DNA of 64,000 nt from assembly GCF_000969645.2 (NCBI RefSeq), contig NZ_CP014222.1:930001-994000 (forward strand), read 5' to 3'. Every line of letters begins with the position of its first letter. Position 1 is the stretch's first letter. The notes under the pieces are model-generated. The model was not told the DNA's origin, did not search any database, and worked only from the letters and a program-made list of their open reading frames with translations. The DNA is from Janthinobacterium sp. B9-8 (lineage in GTDB: Bacteria > Pseudomonadota > Gammaproteobacteria > Burkholderiales > Chitinibacteraceae). Both the position numbers and the translations under genes were made by a program. This document shows positions 1 to 9,690 of this stretch, in pieces.

Positions 1-2
1 TG

Positions 3-272
3 CTGGACAGTCGAAATATTTGGATTGTGCTTGGTTTGGGGGTTTCTGCCACTGTTGCACAGTTGGCGATGACGCGCGCATATAGCCGGGGCAAGACGCT
101 GGCAGTGGCAAGCCTCGCTTATCTGACGGTGCTGTTTGCTACCCTATTTGCTGTATTGCTATGGGATGAGCAGCTTCATTTGTCCAGTTATATCGCCATG
201 GCTTTGATTGCGGCATGTGGCATATTATCAAGCGCCTTGAAAATGAATAAAAGTGTTAGCCTGAGCCCCTGA
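3..272 (+). CDS. EamA/DMT-family transporter, C-terminal part
   Basis: The reading frame is open from the left edge of the window, so only the last ~90 residues are visible. They hold two to three hydrophobic helices separated by short polar turns, with the pattern typical of the second EamA repeat of drug/metabolite transporters (a small-residue helix, a short loop with a basic patch, then a helix ending before a polar tail NKSVSLSP). The substrate cannot be inferred. The stop codon lies inside a GC-rich hairpin that probably ends the transcript. Confidence 0.7.
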   Translation: MDSRNIWIVLGLGVSATVAQLAMTRAYSRGKTLAVASLAYLTVLFATLFAVLLWDEQLHLSSYIAMALIAACGILSSALKMNKSVSLSP

Positions 273-286
273 CAGGGGGCTTTATA
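264..286 (+). terminator. Terminator-like hairpin after the DMT gene
   Basis: AGCCCCT at 264-270 pairs with AGGGGGCT at 274-281 (one bulged G) and is followed by a weak T/A-rich stretch. The stem overlaps the stop codon of the DMT gene. Confidence 0.4.
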
Positions 287-347
287 AAAAATGTATTGCC
301 CGCTGGCTTGCTGTCGTTGATGACGTGCGGCGTTTAAGGAGAAATTC

Positions 348-1091
348 ATGCGATTTTTGTTGTCGAATGACGATGGTTATTTTGCCCCTGGTATTGTTGC
401 ACTTGCAGATGCTTTACGTGAAGAAGGTGAGGTGATTGTCTGCGCGCCAGAGAGGGATCGCAGCGGGGCGAGTAATTCACTGACTTTGGATCGCCCCTTA
501 AGCGTTCGTAAAGCACCGAGTGGTTTTTTATATGTAAACGGTACGCCAACCGATTGTGTTCATCTGGCCGCAACGGGCCTGATGGAATCTTTGCCTGATA
601 TGGTCGTTTCAGGGATTAATCATGGCGCGAATATGGGTGATGATACGATTTACTCCGGCACGGTGGCCGCGGCTACAGAAGGGCATCTATTAGGCGTGCC
701 TGCGATGGCGATTTCTTTGGCGTCGCGTAACCCGCAGCACTTTGCTACGGCCGCTCAGGTTGCCAGAGATTTAGTGCAGCGCTTTATCGCATCCCCATTT
801 GCCTCGCCCGTTTTATTAAATGTGAATGTACCGGATATCCCTTACGCAGAATTAAAAGGGGTGTTAATGACGCGTTTGGGGCGTCGACATAAATCCTCCG
901 GCGTGATTCAATCCAAAAATCCGCGCGGCGAAACCATTTGGTGGGTAGGGCCGGTGGGGGAAGTGTCCCATGCGGGTGAAGGGACTGATTTTTATGCTGT
1001 AGCCCATGGCTATGTCTCTGTGACTCCTTTGTCGGTTGATTTAACCGCTAAATCTCAACTTGATCTTGTCTCTACATGGCTATCCGATTAA
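348..1091 (+). CDS. surE: 5'/3'-nucleotidase SurE
   Basis: Survival protein SurE, a metal-dependent cytoplasmic nucleoside monophosphate phosphatase (247 aa, the usual length). The N-terminus [11 protein letters not shown] carries the metal-binding Asp pair, followed by [12 protein letters not shown] and [13 protein letters not shown], both family signatures, and [11 protein letters not shown] strong AAGGAG lies 6 nt before the ATG. It is followed directly by pcm, nlpD and rpoS, the stress-survival gene order widely kept in proteobacteria. Damage repair (SurE, Pcm) is thus genetically coupled to the stationary-phase sigma factor. Confidence 0.96.
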   Translation: MRFLLSNDDGYFAPGIVALADALREEGEVIVCAPERDRSGASNSLTLDRPLSVRKAPSGFLYVNGTPTDCVHLAATGLMESLPDMVVSGINHGANMGDDTIYSGTVAAATEGHLLGVPAMAISLASRNPQHFATAAQVARDLVQRFIASPFASPVLLNVNVPDIPYAELKGVLMTRLGRRHKSSGVIQSKNPRGETIWWVGPVGEVSHAGEGTDFYAVAHGYVSVTPLSVDLTAKSQLDLVSTWLSD

Positions 1092-1117
1092 ATATTGCCG
1101 CCTTAGGCGGTGCAGGC

Positions 1118-1747
1118 ATGACCTCTGCTCGAACCCGTGCGAGGCTGGTTGAGCGTTTAAAAGCGCAGGGTATCAGCCATCCTGCGGTGCTTGCTGCGAT
1201 GGCCGAAGTGCCCCGTCACGGTTTTATGGATGAGGCGCTGGCGCATAAAGCCTATGACGATGTGTCATTGCCAATTGGCTTTGGCCAGACTATCTCACAA
1301 CCCTATATTGTGGCTCGTATGACCGAGCTGGCGATGGCTGCGGCTCAGCACGATAAAGTGCTGGAAATCGGCACGGGTTGCGGCTACCAAACAACTGTTC
1401 TGGCTTTATTGTTCAAAACGGTTTATTCCATAGAGCGGATCGGGGGCTTGCATAAAGCCACGCGTGAACGCTTGAGTAAGCTAGGGGTGCATAACGCGCG
1501 CCTGCGCCATGGAGACGGCAGCAAGGGGCTTGCTGAAGCCGCCCCCTATGATGTCATTATTATTACTGCCGCCGCGCCTATTTTGCCGGAAGATATGCTC
1601 CCCCAGCTGAAAGTAGGGGGGCGTTTGATTTTTCCGGTTGGCGAGGCCGAGCAAGAGTTGCGTCAGATTGAGCGTACAGAAGAAGGCTTTGTAGAAACGC
1701 GTTTAGAAAAAGTTCATTTTGTGCCGCTACTACCCGGTGTTGTGTAA
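1118..1747 (+). CDS. pcm: Protein-L-isoaspartate O-methyltransferase
   Basis: Repairs isoaspartyl residues in aged proteins by SAM-dependent methylation. Visible motifs are the substrate-side block LPIGFGQTISQPYIVARM, the SAM motif I VLEIGTGCGYQT, and HGDGSKG followed by YDVIIITAAAP. I chose the ATG at 1118 (209 aa) because from there the protein (MTSARTRARLVERL) lines up with the usual N-terminus. An in-frame ATG at 1076 would give 223 aa and overlap surE by 16 nt, but it has no ribosome binding site. Upstream of 1118 there is only a weak GGCGGTG. Cytoplasmic; probably cotranscribed with surE. Confidence 0.93.
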   Translation: MTSARTRARLVERLKAQGISHPAVLAAMAEVPRHGFMDEALAHKAYDDVSLPIGFGQTISQPYIVARMTELAMAAAQHDKVLEIGTGCGYQTTVLALLFKTVYSIERIGGLHKATRERLSKLGVHNARLRHGDGSKGLAEAAPYDVIIITAAAPILPEDMLPQLKVGGRLIFPVGEAEQELRQIERTEEGFVETRLEKVHFVPLLPGVV

Positions 1748-1774
1748 ATCTTTTTGATCAATGATCTGTGCATG

Positions 1775-1804
1775 ACGGGCGCGATTTGCTTGCGCCCGTT
1801 GCGC
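1775..1804 (+). terminator. Hairpin between pcm and nlpD
   Basis: ACGGGCGC (1775-1782) pairs with GCGCCCGT (1792-1799). There is no clear T-run, so it may be a weak terminator or an mRNA-stabilising hairpin. Confidence 0.35.
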
Positions 1805-1865
1805 TTGCGAGCTTGAGTGCTGTGAGTGGCAGTTTTGATTAATTTATAGGTAAGGAGATGAATCT

Positions 1866-2873
1866 GTGAATTGGCAACGTCTGTGTGCCCCTTTGGCTTT
1901 ACTGCTTGGCGCGTGCGCCAGCCAACCTAGCCCCCCCGCCCCGATTGTTGATCGCAATAGCCAGCAAGCGGTAACGCCAGCCCCTCGTGTTAATGCGCCG
2001 CTTGTGCCTGCTGCAAATGCGGATCCGCGCCCGGCAGCTTACATCGTTAAAAAAGGCGATACTCTCTATCGTATCGCGCTTGATCATGGTTTGGCCTATC
2101 GTGATTTAGCGGCGTGGAATAATTTAAGCGATGTGAACGGAATCAAAATCGATCAATCCTTACGCTTAACAGCGCCCGATGGCGGCGTTGAAGTCCGGCC
2201 TTTAAAAACGGATGATGTGCAAAAAACAGACACAAAAACAGAGCTTAAGGTAGAGAATAAAAACTACCCCAAAGTAGTGAAAGTTCCCTACGGCGCACAA
2301 TCAGCCAGTGCCGTGGCTGCACTCTCTGAAGGCCCTGTTGTTGCGCCAAAATTACAATCTGACAACACAAAACTACCGTCTGTCGCCGCTTCTGCCGGAT
2401 CAGTGGCGCTAGGGGCTGCTGAGGTGCGGGTGGCCTCAGCTGTGAAAACAGCAGAAAAACCAAGTGTTAATGCCTCTTCTGCACCAAATAATGCCGATGA
2501 AAAGCAGGGTGATTGGGTTTGGCCTACAGCAGGAAAAGCAGTAAAAGGTTTTTCTGAGGAAAATCGCGGTATTGATATCTCTGGAAAAATAGGCCAGTCT
2601 GTAATTGCTTCAGCTAAGGGTAAGGTTGTTTACGCAGGGGCAGGTTTACGTGGCTATGGGAAAATGATTATCCTTAAGCATAATCAAGAATTCCTGACGG
2701 CATATGCAAATAACAGTAAACTTCTAGTCAAGGAAGGGGATGAGGTAAGAAAGGGGGATAAAATTGCTGAGATGGGTAATAGCGATAGTGATCAGGTCAA
2801 ACTGCACTTTGAAATGCGCAGATTTGGGAAGCCGGTAGACCCTGCAAAATACATCCAAGCGGAAAAAAAATGA
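1866..2873 (+). CDS. nlpD: Lipoprotein NlpD: LysM plus LytM (M23) domain
   Basis: Outer-membrane lipoprotein that in E. coli activates amidase AmiC at the division septum. It starts with GTG behind TAAGGAG (1851-1857). The lipobox is LLGAC (lipidated Cys16). A LysM domain (about residues 58-103, YIVKKGDTLYRIAL) is followed by a long low-complexity Ala/Val/Lys linker and a C-terminal LytM domain (about 215-330). The LytM zinc ligands look degenerate: NRGIDIS stands where active enzymes have HxGxD, and the last motif is LHFE instead of HxH, as in other non-enzymatic NlpD proteins. Its stop overlaps the rpoS start (ATGA); in E. coli rpoS promoters lie inside nlpD. Confidence 0.94.
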   Translation: MNWQRLCAPLALLLGACASQPSPPAPIVDRNSQQAVTPAPRVNAPLVPAANADPRPAAYIVKKGDTLYRIALDHGLAYRDLAAWNNLSDVNGIKIDQSLRLTAPDGGVEVRPLKTDDVQKTDTKTELKVENKNYPKVVKVPYGAQSASAVAALSEGPVVAPKLQSDNTKLPSVAASAGSVALGAAEVRVASAVKTAEKPSVNASSAPNNADEKQGDWVWPTAGKAVKGFSEENRGIDISGKIGQSVIASAKGKVVYAGAGLRGYGKMIILKHNQEFLTAYANNSKLLVKEGDEVRKGDKIAEMGNSDSDQVKLHFEMRRFGKPVDPAKYIQAEKK

Positions 2874-3835
2874 ACGATCAGCTTGATATTCTGGAAGAGG
2901 AATTACTCGAGGAAGCCGACGATCTCGAGAAGGCCGAGCAAGAAGAGGGGGCGGAAATTGAAACCGAACCCGCTGCAGATGAAGCCGAAGCACATGTTCA
3001 TGAAAGTACCGGCGACGTCACGCAGATTTATCTGAATGAAATTGGCCAAAGCAAATTACTCACCCCTGATGAAGAGCGCGCCTTATCCCGGCGCGTGGTT
3101 CAGGGAGATTTTCAGGCCCGACAAAAAATGATTGAGCACAATTTGCGCTTAGTCGTTAATATCGCCAAGCATTATATTAATCGCGGCATGACCCTGCTTG
3201 ATTTAATTGAAGAAGGGAATATCGGATTAATGCACGCATTAGAAAAATTCGACCCTGAGCGGGGCTTTCGCTTTTCTACTTATGCCACGTGGTGGATCAG
3301 GCAAAGTGTAGAGCGCGCAATTATGAATCAATCACGCACTATTCGATTGCCGGTGCATGTGATTAAAGAATTAAATGTCTATTTGCGTGCTCAGCGGCAT
3401 TTGGAAGCGCAATTGGGGCATGAGCCCGTGATTGAAGATATTGCGCATTTGGTGGGCAAATCAGTAGAAGATGTGCGCCGGGTAATGAGTTTAAATGAAA
3501 GAGTCGCGTCTTTAGATGCGCCTCTGGATATTGACCCGATGCTCACCATTGGTGAGTCCATTCCTGATGATCAGCACGATGGTCCTGAAGCCATATTGCA
3601 AAATGCCGAAGTAGAGCGTTATGTGCGTGAATGGTTAAAGCAGCTTAATGAAAAACAAAGAATTGTAATAGAACGCCGCTATGGCTTGAATGGTTATGAA
3701 GTCTGTACTTTAGAAGACTTGGCCGCCAATTTAAATTTAACACGCGAGCGTGTGCGGCAAATTCAGATTGAAGCATTAGAACAATTACGCCGTATCTTAC
3801 GCCGGTATGGCGTAACGAGTGATGTCTTGCTCTGA
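2870..3835 (+). CDS. rpoS: RNA polymerase sigma factor RpoS
   Basis: Stationary-phase/general stress sigma factor (321 aa). After an acidic N-terminal stretch (residues ~5-40, Glu-rich) come region 1.2 (TQIYLNEIGQSKLL), region 2 with FSTYATWWIRQSVERAI and SRTIRLPVHV, region 3, and region 4 with the helix-turn-helix LNLTRERVRQIQIEALEQL. The ATG overlaps the nlpD stop by 4 nt, so translation is probably coupled, and there is no strong ribosome binding site. Transcription is likely both from the surE side and from promoters inside nlpD. A clear terminator follows. Confidence 0.97.
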   Translation: MNDQLDILEEELLEEADDLEKAEQEEGAEIETEPAADEAEAHVHESTGDVTQIYLNEIGQSKLLTPDEERALSRRVVQGDFQARQKMIEHNLRLVVNIAKHYINRGMTLLDLIEEGNIGLMHALEKFDPERGFRFSTYATWWIRQSVERAIMNQSRTIRLPVHVIKELNVYLRAQRHLEAQLGHEPVIEDIAHLVGKSVEDVRRVMSLNERVASLDAPLDIDPMLTIGESIPDDQHDGPEAILQNAEVERYVREWLKQLNEKQRIVIERRYGLNGYEVCTLEDLAANLNLTRERVRQIQIEALEQLRRILRRYGVTSDVLL

Positions 3836-3857
3836 TCGAGAAGTACCTCTTGATTAT

Positions 3858-3889
3858 AAAAAACCAGTGCGATCCACTGGTTTTTTTTA
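3858..3889 (+). terminator. Rho-independent terminator of rpoS
   Basis: Stem AAACCAGTG (3861-3869) / CACTGGTTT (3875-3883), loop CGATC, followed by a run of eight T residues in total (3881-3888). Confidence 0.85.
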
Positions 3890-4045
3890 TTGCCTGATTT
3901 CTTGAAAATGATTGCAAATGCTTATTTTCACTTAAGCAAGGGTGAAGGTAAAACCGTGCCGCTTGCGATGACATAGATTTGAAGGCAGAGATCAGCTATA
4001 CCGTGATTCATCCTCCTGCTATTTTTTATCAATAGGGAAATAGAG

Positions 4046-4504
4046 ATGAAAGTCATGATAGGGCTGGTTTTGCTGTTGATGATGATGCCCGCTATCGCGA
4101 AAGAGGATGAACGAGGCGGGCGGGCGGATGCAGAAAACATGGTTAAAAAAGCCATTGCCTATCTCAATGTAAATGGTCCGGTGAAAAGTTTTGCGGCCTT
4201 TACTGCACCCAGCCAGGCTTTTGTGGATAAAGATATTTATATTGCCGTCTATGATCGGCAGGGTGTTTGCCGTGCGCATGGGCAAACAGCAAAAATGGTA
4301 GGGAAAAATTTCATGAATATCGTGGATATCAGTGGCAAAGAATATATAAAAGAAAGAATTAAATTAGCAGCTAGTCAGCAGGAATTCTGGCATCAATATA
4401 AGTTTACTGATCCTATTAGCAAAAAAATATTAAAAAAAGATATGTTCTGTAAAAATAACAATGAGTTTATATTGTGTGCGGGCATTTATTTTCCGGATAA
4501 ATAA
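4046..4504 (+). CDS. Secreted single-Cache-domain protein
   Basis: 152 aa with a signal peptide (MKVMIGLVLLLMMMPAIA, cleavage near AIA-KE) and one Cache-type sensory domain. The pattern DIYIAVYDRQGVCRAHG, VGKNFMNIVDISGKEYIKE, then an aromatic Y..F.DP block and the ending CAGIYF matches the small-molecule-binding domain found in chemoreceptors. It has no membrane anchor or output domain of its own. The next gene, 30 nt downstream, is a chemoreceptor, so I infer that this is a free periplasmic sensor subunit acting with it. The two lysine-rich segments near the C-terminus (KKILKKDMFCK) are unusual, and two Cys could form a disulfide. Confidence 0.8.
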   Translation: MKVMIGLVLLLMMMPAIAKEDERGGRADAENMVKKAIAYLNVNGPVKSFAAFTAPSQAFVDKDIYIAVYDRQGVCRAHGQTAKMVGKNFMNIVDISGKEYIKERIKLAASQQEFWHQYKFTDPISKKILKKDMFCKNNNEFILCAGIYFPDK

Positions 4505-4534
4505 TTAAATCAGGGAAGGCCAAGGTTTTGAGTG

Positions 4535-6064
4535 ATGAAAATATCCATTAAATATAAAGTAATGCTCCCCGCTTTATTATCTATTGGCCTCTTGCTCGGC
4601 ATCGCCACGGTGGCTTATTTATGGGTGGGCCGTCAAGTGCAGGCAACTGAGCTGCTTTATGATACAAACTATAAAAAGAGCCATGCCCTGAATAGAATTG
4701 CCAATGATGCTTATATGATCAGGGGCGATGTTTATCAGCTATTGGCGAGTATCAGATCTAATAATGATCAGGCCCGCAGCCGGGTGCTTGGCAAGGCGCT
4801 GATTAGCAAACTGGATGATGCTATTGAAAAAATAGGGCAGGTGGGGGTGGATGAATTAGGCGCAGATCGGGTTAGCCAGCTAAAAAATGCCTTATACAAG
4901 TATAGAATGCTGCTGATTGATGCCTTTGATATGTTTGGCAATGATGATAATTTGGCTGGAATGATTGTACTTTCGGCAGACCCCAGCTTTGTTGCATTTA
5001 ATGTTTTGCTGCGTCAGGAGCTGGAATTGCAAAACAAAAACATGGCTGAGCAGCAAGAAAAAAATACCCAGCACAGAGAGCAATCCAGCCGTCGTTTTAT
5101 TTTATTATCGGTGGCTGCACTTTGTTTTTCCTTACTGAGTGCATGGTTTCTGGGGGGGCGTCTTTCCGCCATGATTATTCATTTCTCTGAAAATATCCGC
5201 CATTGTGCTCAAGGTGATCTGAGCCATGAAATGATTAAAAAGAGTGATGATGAAATTGGCGCTGCGATTGAATCATTTGAATATATGCGGAAAAATTTAA
5301 TTGGCTTGATTGCTGCGATACAGGATCAGGCGGATAGAGTGGGGGATTTAGTGGCACAAATTAATTTAAGTTGTGATGAAACGTTGCAACAAAGCCATCA
5401 CCAATCGCAAATGATGAGTAATAATTTTGGCACATTAGAAGCCCTGTCAGGCAGCATTAGTCTGGTGGGGAATATAGGCAATGACGCAGCACACAAATTT
5501 AATGAAATGCAGCAAAGAACGCTAGGCATATTAAATACCAGTGGTAAGCAGCTTGATCGCTCTCTGGAAATTAAAAAAATTGTTTTCCTGATTGAAAAAA
5601 TAGCAGAGAAAACAAATTTGCTTGCTTTAAATGCTGCAATAGAAGCGGCAAGAGCCGGAGAAAAGGGCAGGGGATTTGGCGTGGTGGCGGCAGAAGTAAG
5701 ACGGCTTGCGGAACAAACGGCCGTGGCGACCTTAGAAATTGGAAAGCTTATCCACGATGATGGGATCAGTGCAGATGCTGCTGAAGCCAATAACGAAGCT
5801 GGAAAAGGCCAGTTGAAAATTGAGCAAATTATTCAGCAAATTAATCACGAGGCTGATCAGTTTAAAGCAGATTTAAATGAATTAAACCTAGCGATGGATC
5901 AGCAAATTAAATCGGTGCAGAGTGTTTCCGAAACGATGGCTCTTTTTTTGCAGCAAACGCGATCAACACAAAATATCACTACCTTAACGGCTGAACACGC
6001 CAAAGCACTAAAAGCCAGCGCAGAGCCATTATTAAACGCAATTGGGCGTTTCTCTGTGCATTAG
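4535..6064 (+). CDS. Methyl-accepting chemotaxis protein
   Basis: Transmembrane chemoreceptor. TM1 about residues 9-30, a ~155-residue periplasmic helical segment (four-helix-bundle type), TM2 about 187-207, a HAMP region, and a cytoplasmic signalling hairpin with [19 protein letters not shown] and [16 protein letters not shown] prefer the ATG at 4535 to the GTG at 4532; GGGAAGG lies at 4513-4519. There is no C-terminal CheR/CheB-binding pentapeptide. The domain after the hairpin tip is short and variable ([18 protein letters not shown]). Probably in an operon with the Cache protein upstream; no other che genes are nearby. Confidence 0.93.
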   Translation: MKISIKYKVMLPALLSIGLLLGIATVAYLWVGRQVQATELLYDTNYKKSHALNRIANDAYMIRGDVYQLLASIRSNNDQARSRVLGKALISKLDDAIEKIGQVGVDELGADRVSQLKNALYKYRMLLIDAFDMFGNDDNLAGMIVLSADPSFVAFNVLLRQELELQNKNMAEQQEKNTQHREQSSRRFILLSVAALCFSLLSAWFLGGRLSAMIIHFSENIRHCAQGDLSHEMIKKSDDEIGAAIESFEYMRKNLIGLIAAIQDQADRVGDLVAQINLSCDETLQQSHHQSQMMSNNFGTLEALSGSISLVGNIGNDAAHKFNEMQQRTLGILNTSGKQLDRSLEIKKIVFLIEKIAEKTNLLALNAAIEAARAGEKGRGFGVVAAEVRRLAEQTAVATLEIGKLIHDDGISADAAEANNEAGKGQLKIEQIIQQINHEADQFKADLNELNLAMDQQIKSVQSVSETMALFLQQTRSTQNITTLTAEHAKALKASAEPLLNAIGRFSVH

Positions 6065-6177
6065 CTGCTTTACTAAAGAGCGTAAACCCCGCCTCGTGGA
6101 CCCTTCTGCTTTTACTCAATTACTAGTGCCCTATTTATTGTTATGGAGCAGGTGACTAGTACTTTAGGGGCTTGTGT

Positions 6178-6621
6178 TTATAAGAGCCCATACAGCACAT
6201 CAGGACAGCTTTCTTCATTGTTTGAGCCATCGCTAAACTCAAGGGCAAGAAAGCCATATCGCTCGTAAAAGCGCCGTGCGCCGGCATTGGCTTGAAAGGT
6301 ATATAAATAAACGGGGTGTGGCATTTGGGCCAGAGCATATTCAAGTAAGGCAGAGCCGATGCCTAAGCCGGTGTGCTTTGGATGGATATAGGGATGATTA
6401 ATCCATTGCTTATCCTCATCGCTTGCCGTGGCGATAAAGCCATAAATCACGCCTTCTTTTGATGCAGCAATGATGTGATCTGTTTTAATGAGCACCTCAG
6501 CCACCCAGCTACAAATGGCTTCGTCCCTATGCGCCAATGGCGCATAGGGCAGGCATGCTTTACGCGAGGCAAGATAAAGGGCGGCAATTGCCTTGCTATC
6601 CGTACATGGGCCTAATTGCAT
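6178..6621 (-). CDS. GNAT-family N-acetyltransferase
   Basis: 147 aa. The acetyl-CoA-binding motif A is HPKHTGLGIGSALLEYAL (Q/R-x-x-G-x-G/A type), followed by motif B with VYLYTFQANAGARRFYERYGF. The substrate is unknown. It lies 11 nt downstream of a second GNAT gene on the same strand, so the two probably form an operon. The C-terminal tail ends SCPDVLYGLL. Confidence 0.88.
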   Translation of the reverse strand: MQLGPCTDSKAIAALYLASRKACLPYAPLAHRDEAICSWVAEVLIKTDHIIAASKEGVIYGFIATASDEDKQWINHPYIHPKHTGLGIGSALLEYALAQMPHPVYLYTFQANAGARRFYERYGFLALEFSDGSNNEESCPDVLYGLL

Positions 6622-6632
6622 GGGGTTTATTT

Positions 6633-7103
6633 CTAAAGCTTTTTGAGCATATTGATTCCGGTTACTTCGTAGCCCAAGTGTTTGTATAAAGCTTGTGCAG
6701 CTAAATTTTGGCCGAACACATGCAGACCAATGCGAGTCAGCCCCAGATCATTTACAAGTGCTTCTATTGCTTTGAAAGCGCGCTTGGCATATCCCTGACG
6801 GCGATGGGCTGCTTTAATGGCTAAATCATAAACAAAGGCAATGCGTACCCCTTTCTCCAAGGTAACTGCAAACCAGATAAAGCCGACGGTAGTCAGGTTA
6901 TCTTTGCCTATGATTTCAAATAAGTATTGATCGGGTGTGTCTGTACCTTGCGGTAGTAATGTGTGAAATTCATTGCGAGATTGCTCAATCGCATCTTCTT
7001 CGCGCCAGCGGCCGGACAAAATATTATCTTCTGCATAGCTCAGAATGGAAGATTCGAGGTAAGACTCGTAAGTCTCTGCACGCATAGGCAATAGGGTGGT
7101 CAT
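6633..7103 (-). CDS. GNAT-family N-acetyltransferase
   Basis: 156 aa. Motif A is AAHRRQGYAKRAFKAIEALV (R-R-x-G-x-A) and motif B is IGLHVFGQNLAAQALYKHLGYE. The pattern resembles RimI-like or mycothiol-synthase-like GNATs, but the substrate cannot be read from the sequence. First gene of the two-gene GNAT operon. Confidence 0.88.
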   Translation of the reverse strand: MTTLLPMRAETYESYLESSILSYAEDNILSGRWREEDAIEQSRNEFHTLLPQGTDTPDQYLFEIIGKDNLTTVGFIWFAVTLEKGVRIAFVYDLAIKAAHRRQGYAKRAFKAIEALVNDLGLTRIGLHVFGQNLAAQALYKHLGYEVTGINMLKKL

Positions 7104-7292
7104 TAGCTTGAAGTGCCTAGAATGTAAGGTGGGCAGCGCTCAATTTACCCGGAGTTAGAAAGAGAATTTAGTAATGCGTTTGACATGAGTAGAGGGGATT
7201 ATCTACTGGCAGGGTTATGCTGACAACAGTTAGCCGTCAGAAACAGCAATATTATGGATGGCTTATTTAAGGCAGAGTGGCGTGGTTTCAAT

Positions 7293-7320
7293 CCCCATCC
7301 TGAGTAGGATGGGGCGGTTT
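7293..7320. terminator. Perfect 9-bp hairpin downstream of dapD
   Basis: CCCCATCCT (7293-7301) and AGGATGGGG (7306-7314) flank a 4-nt loop. The T-run (GGTTTTA) is on the plus side, while the only adjacent gene end is dapD on the minus strand. It may act in both directions. Confidence 0.55.
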
Positions 7321-7326
7321 TATTGA

Positions 7327-8148
7327 TTAAATACCGCGTAGCAAATCGTTGATGCTGGTTTTTGCGCGGGTTTTTGCATCAACTTTTTTAACAATCACAG
7401 CGCAGTACAAGCTGTATTTACCGTCAGCCGATGGCAAGTTGCCTGATACCACCACCGAGCCTGCCGGGATGCGGCCATACGTGACTTCACCGGTTTCACG
7501 GTCGTAAATCTTGGTGCTTTGGCCGATATAAACGCCCATTGATATCACCGAGCCTTCTTCAACAATTACGCCTTCAACGACTTCGGAGCGCGCGCCGATA
7601 AAGCAGTTGTCTTCGATAATGGTTGGGTTGGCTTGCAGTGGTTCGAGTACGCCACCAATGCCTACGCCGCCGGATAAATGCACGTTTTTACCGATTTGTG
7701 CGCAGCTGCCTACGGTGGCCCAAGTGTCGACCATGGTGCCTTCGTCTACATAGGCACCGATATTCACGTAAGAAGGCATCAACACCACGTTTTTACCGAT
7801 AAAGGAGCCGCGACGCGCCATGGCATTAGGCACAACGCGGAAACCGCCTTCACGGAAATCGTTTTCGCTGTAATCGGCAAACTTAGACGGTACTTTGTCG
7901 AAATACTGTGTGCAGCCGCCATCCATAGGCACGTTGTCGTTAATGCGGAAAGACAGCAGCACGGCTTTTTTAAGCCATTGATGGGTATGCCACTCACCAT
8001 CAATTTTTTCCGCAACGCGGTATTCACCCTTGTCCAGACCCAAAATCACGCTATTAATTGTGTCGCGCAGCTCGGATGGCACATTGGCGGGGGTGATCTC
8101 TGCACGGTTTTCAAAAGCAGTTTCGATGATTTGCTGAAGTTGGCTCAT
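7327..8148 (-). CDS. dapD: Tetrahydrodipicolinate N-succinyltransferase DapD
   Basis: 2,3,4,5-tetrahydropyridine-2,6-dicarboxylate N-succinyltransferase of the succinylase branch of lysine/diaminopimelate synthesis (273 aa, the normal length). Left-handed beta-helix hexapeptide repeats are visible in the centre (for example [22 protein letters not shown] and [21 protein letters not shown]), plus the active-site region [10 protein letters not shown]. The next step enzyme, dapC, lies just upstream on the same strand but 195 nt away with a palindromic repeat between, so cotranscription is uncertain. Confidence 0.97.
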   Translation of the reverse strand: MSQLQQIIETAFENRAEITPANVPSELRDTINSVILGLDKGEYRVAEKIDGEWHTHQWLKKAVLLSFRINDNVPMDGGCTQYFDKVPSKFADYSENDFREGGFRVVPNAMARRGSFIGKNVVLMPSYVNIGAYVDEGTMVDTWATVGSCAQIGKNVHLSGGVGIGGVLEPLQANPTIIEDNCFIGARSEVVEGVIVEEGSVISMGVYIGQSTKIYDRETGEVTYGRIPAGSVVVSGNLPSADGKYSLYCAVIVKKVDAKTRAKTSINDLLRGI

Positions 8149-8277
8149 GGTGCTTCCTTGGTTAGGTCATTCGATAGAAAGGGAGTAACGCAGTATTGGT
8201 ACTTGGCGGGGGTTGCCCAGGCCTATTGCTTAGCTATACGTCATGGATTGCCGCACAATGACAAATGTTGAATCATT

Positions 8278-8336
8278 GTAGGGCGGGTACAAGTTGCGTA
8301 CTTTTCAGCATTGCTCGCGGCTTGCACCCACCCTAC
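8278..8336. repeat. GTAGGGCGGGT-family palindromic repeat
   Basis: Imperfect inverted repeat of about 21 bp per arm (GTAGGGCGGGTACAAG at 8278-8293 against CTTGCACCCACCCTAC ending at 8336). It shares the GTAGGGYGGGT end with repeats at 51140 and 52655 and the CACCCTAC end with 18571. It lies between dapD and dapC. Confidence 0.7.
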
Positions 8337-8343
8337 TTGTTAA

Positions 8344-9549
8344 TTAAAAAGTGGTATCAAGATGGCGCTGGCAAAAACGAGCGATACGCTCGGCTGCCGC
8401 AATACAATCATTTAACGGTGCAACTAAGGCAATACGGACGTAGCCCTCACCAGGGTTGATGCCGTGGGCACTGCGGGCCAGATAGCTGCCGGGTAAAACG
8501 GTGACGTGTTCTTCTTCAAATAGTTGCAGGGCAAAGGCGGCATCGTCTCCTTTGATTTTTGCCCACAGATAGAAAGCGGCATCGGGCATGCTGACGTTTA
8601 AAACGTTCTGTAGCAAGGGGGTGACGGCGGCAAATTTCTGGCTATAGAGCGAACGATTCTCTACCACATGCGCTTCATCATTCCATGCTGCCGCACTCGC
8701 GGCCTGTACCATCGGGCTCATCGCACAGCCATGATAGGTACGGTAGAGCAAAAACTGCGCTAAAAGTTTCGCATCCCCTGCTACAAAGCCAGAGCGTAAG
8801 CCAGGGACATTCGAGCGCTTCGAGAGGGACGAGAAAATCACCAGATTATGGTAATCACGTCCTAGCTGAGCAGCCGCTTCGAGCGCGCCCAGTGGCTTTT
8901 CTTCGCCAAAGTAAATTTCTGAATAACATTCATCAGACGCAATCACAAAGCCGTATTGATCCGATAGGGCAAACAGTTTTTGCCAGTCGGCGAGTGAGGC
9001 GACTGCGCCCGTCGGGTTGCCGGGTGAGCAGGCAAAAACCAACTGGGTGCGTTGCCAGATCGCATGCGGCACAGCATCCCAATCGGGCTGAAAGCGGTTT
9101 TCTGCATTGCAGTTTACAAAATAAGGCTCCGCACCTGCTAAGAGCGCTGCGCCTTCGTAAATTTGGTAAAAGGGATTGGGTGAGAGCACCACGGGCTGCT
9201 CTTTAAGGCTGCTGTCAATCATGGTTTGGGCAAAAGCAAATAGCGCTTCACGGCTACCATTGACGGGGATGACTTCGGTCGCGGGGTTAGGCGCAGCAAT
9301 GCCGTAACGTTTGGCCAGCCAGCTGCTGATGCATTGTCTGAGCTCATCAGAACCTAAGGTGGCCGGATAGGCGGACAGGCCATCAAAGTGTGCGATCAGC
9401 GCATCGGTTATCAGTTTGGGCGTGGCGTGTTTGGGCTCGCCGATAGATAAATTGATATGGGCCAATGCTGGATTGGGGCTAAGACCCGCAAAAAGCTGCT
9501 TAAGTTTTTGAAACGGATAGGGCTGAAGCAAGGAAAGTTGCGGCGTCAT
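8344..9549 (-). CDS. dapC: Succinyldiaminopimelate transaminase DapC
   Basis: PLP-dependent class I aminotransferase that makes N-succinyl-LL-2,6-diaminopimelate, the step after DapD. Visible are INLSIGEPKH near the N-terminus, the N-box region FACSPGNPTGAV, and the PLP-lysine motif SSLSKRSNVPGLRSGF. I take the ATG at 9549 (MTPQLSLLQPYPF, 401 aa); an upstream ATG at 9564 would add five residues. Proximity to dapD supports dapC over other class I aminotransferases. Confidence 0.92.
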   Translation of the reverse strand: MTPQLSLLQPYPFQKLKQLFAGLSPNPALAHINLSIGEPKHATPKLITDALIAHFDGLSAYPATLGSDELRQCISSWLAKRYGIAAPNPATEVIPVNGSREALFAFAQTMIDSSLKEQPVVLSPNPFYQIYEGAALLAGAEPYFVNCNAENRFQPDWDAVPHAIWQRTQLVFACSPGNPTGAVASLADWQKLFALSDQYGFVIASDECYSEIYFGEEKPLGALEAAAQLGRDYHNLVIFSSLSKRSNVPGLRSGFVAGDAKLLAQFLLYRTYHGCAMSPMVQAASAAAWNDEAHVVENRSLYSQKFAAVTPLLQNVLNVSMPDAAFYLWAKIKGDDAAFALQLFEEEHVTVLPGSYLARSAHGINPGEGYVRIALVAPLNDCIAAAERIARFCQRHLDTTF

Positions 9550-9690
9550 GGCGTTCCGAAGCACTGGGGAAAACCCCGATTATAGCGGCAGAGTGCCGTC
9601 AGGTCTTGTGTGTGAGGATATAGCTAGCACATATAGGCACGGGAACTATACGCATCAATTTAAGCCAATGTTATCCATGAGTGCTCAGTG

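Noticed and set aside
7678..8271. 197-codon plus-strand frame opposite dapD
   Set aside because: It is a shadow of dapD with His/Ala-rich nonsense composition and no motif.
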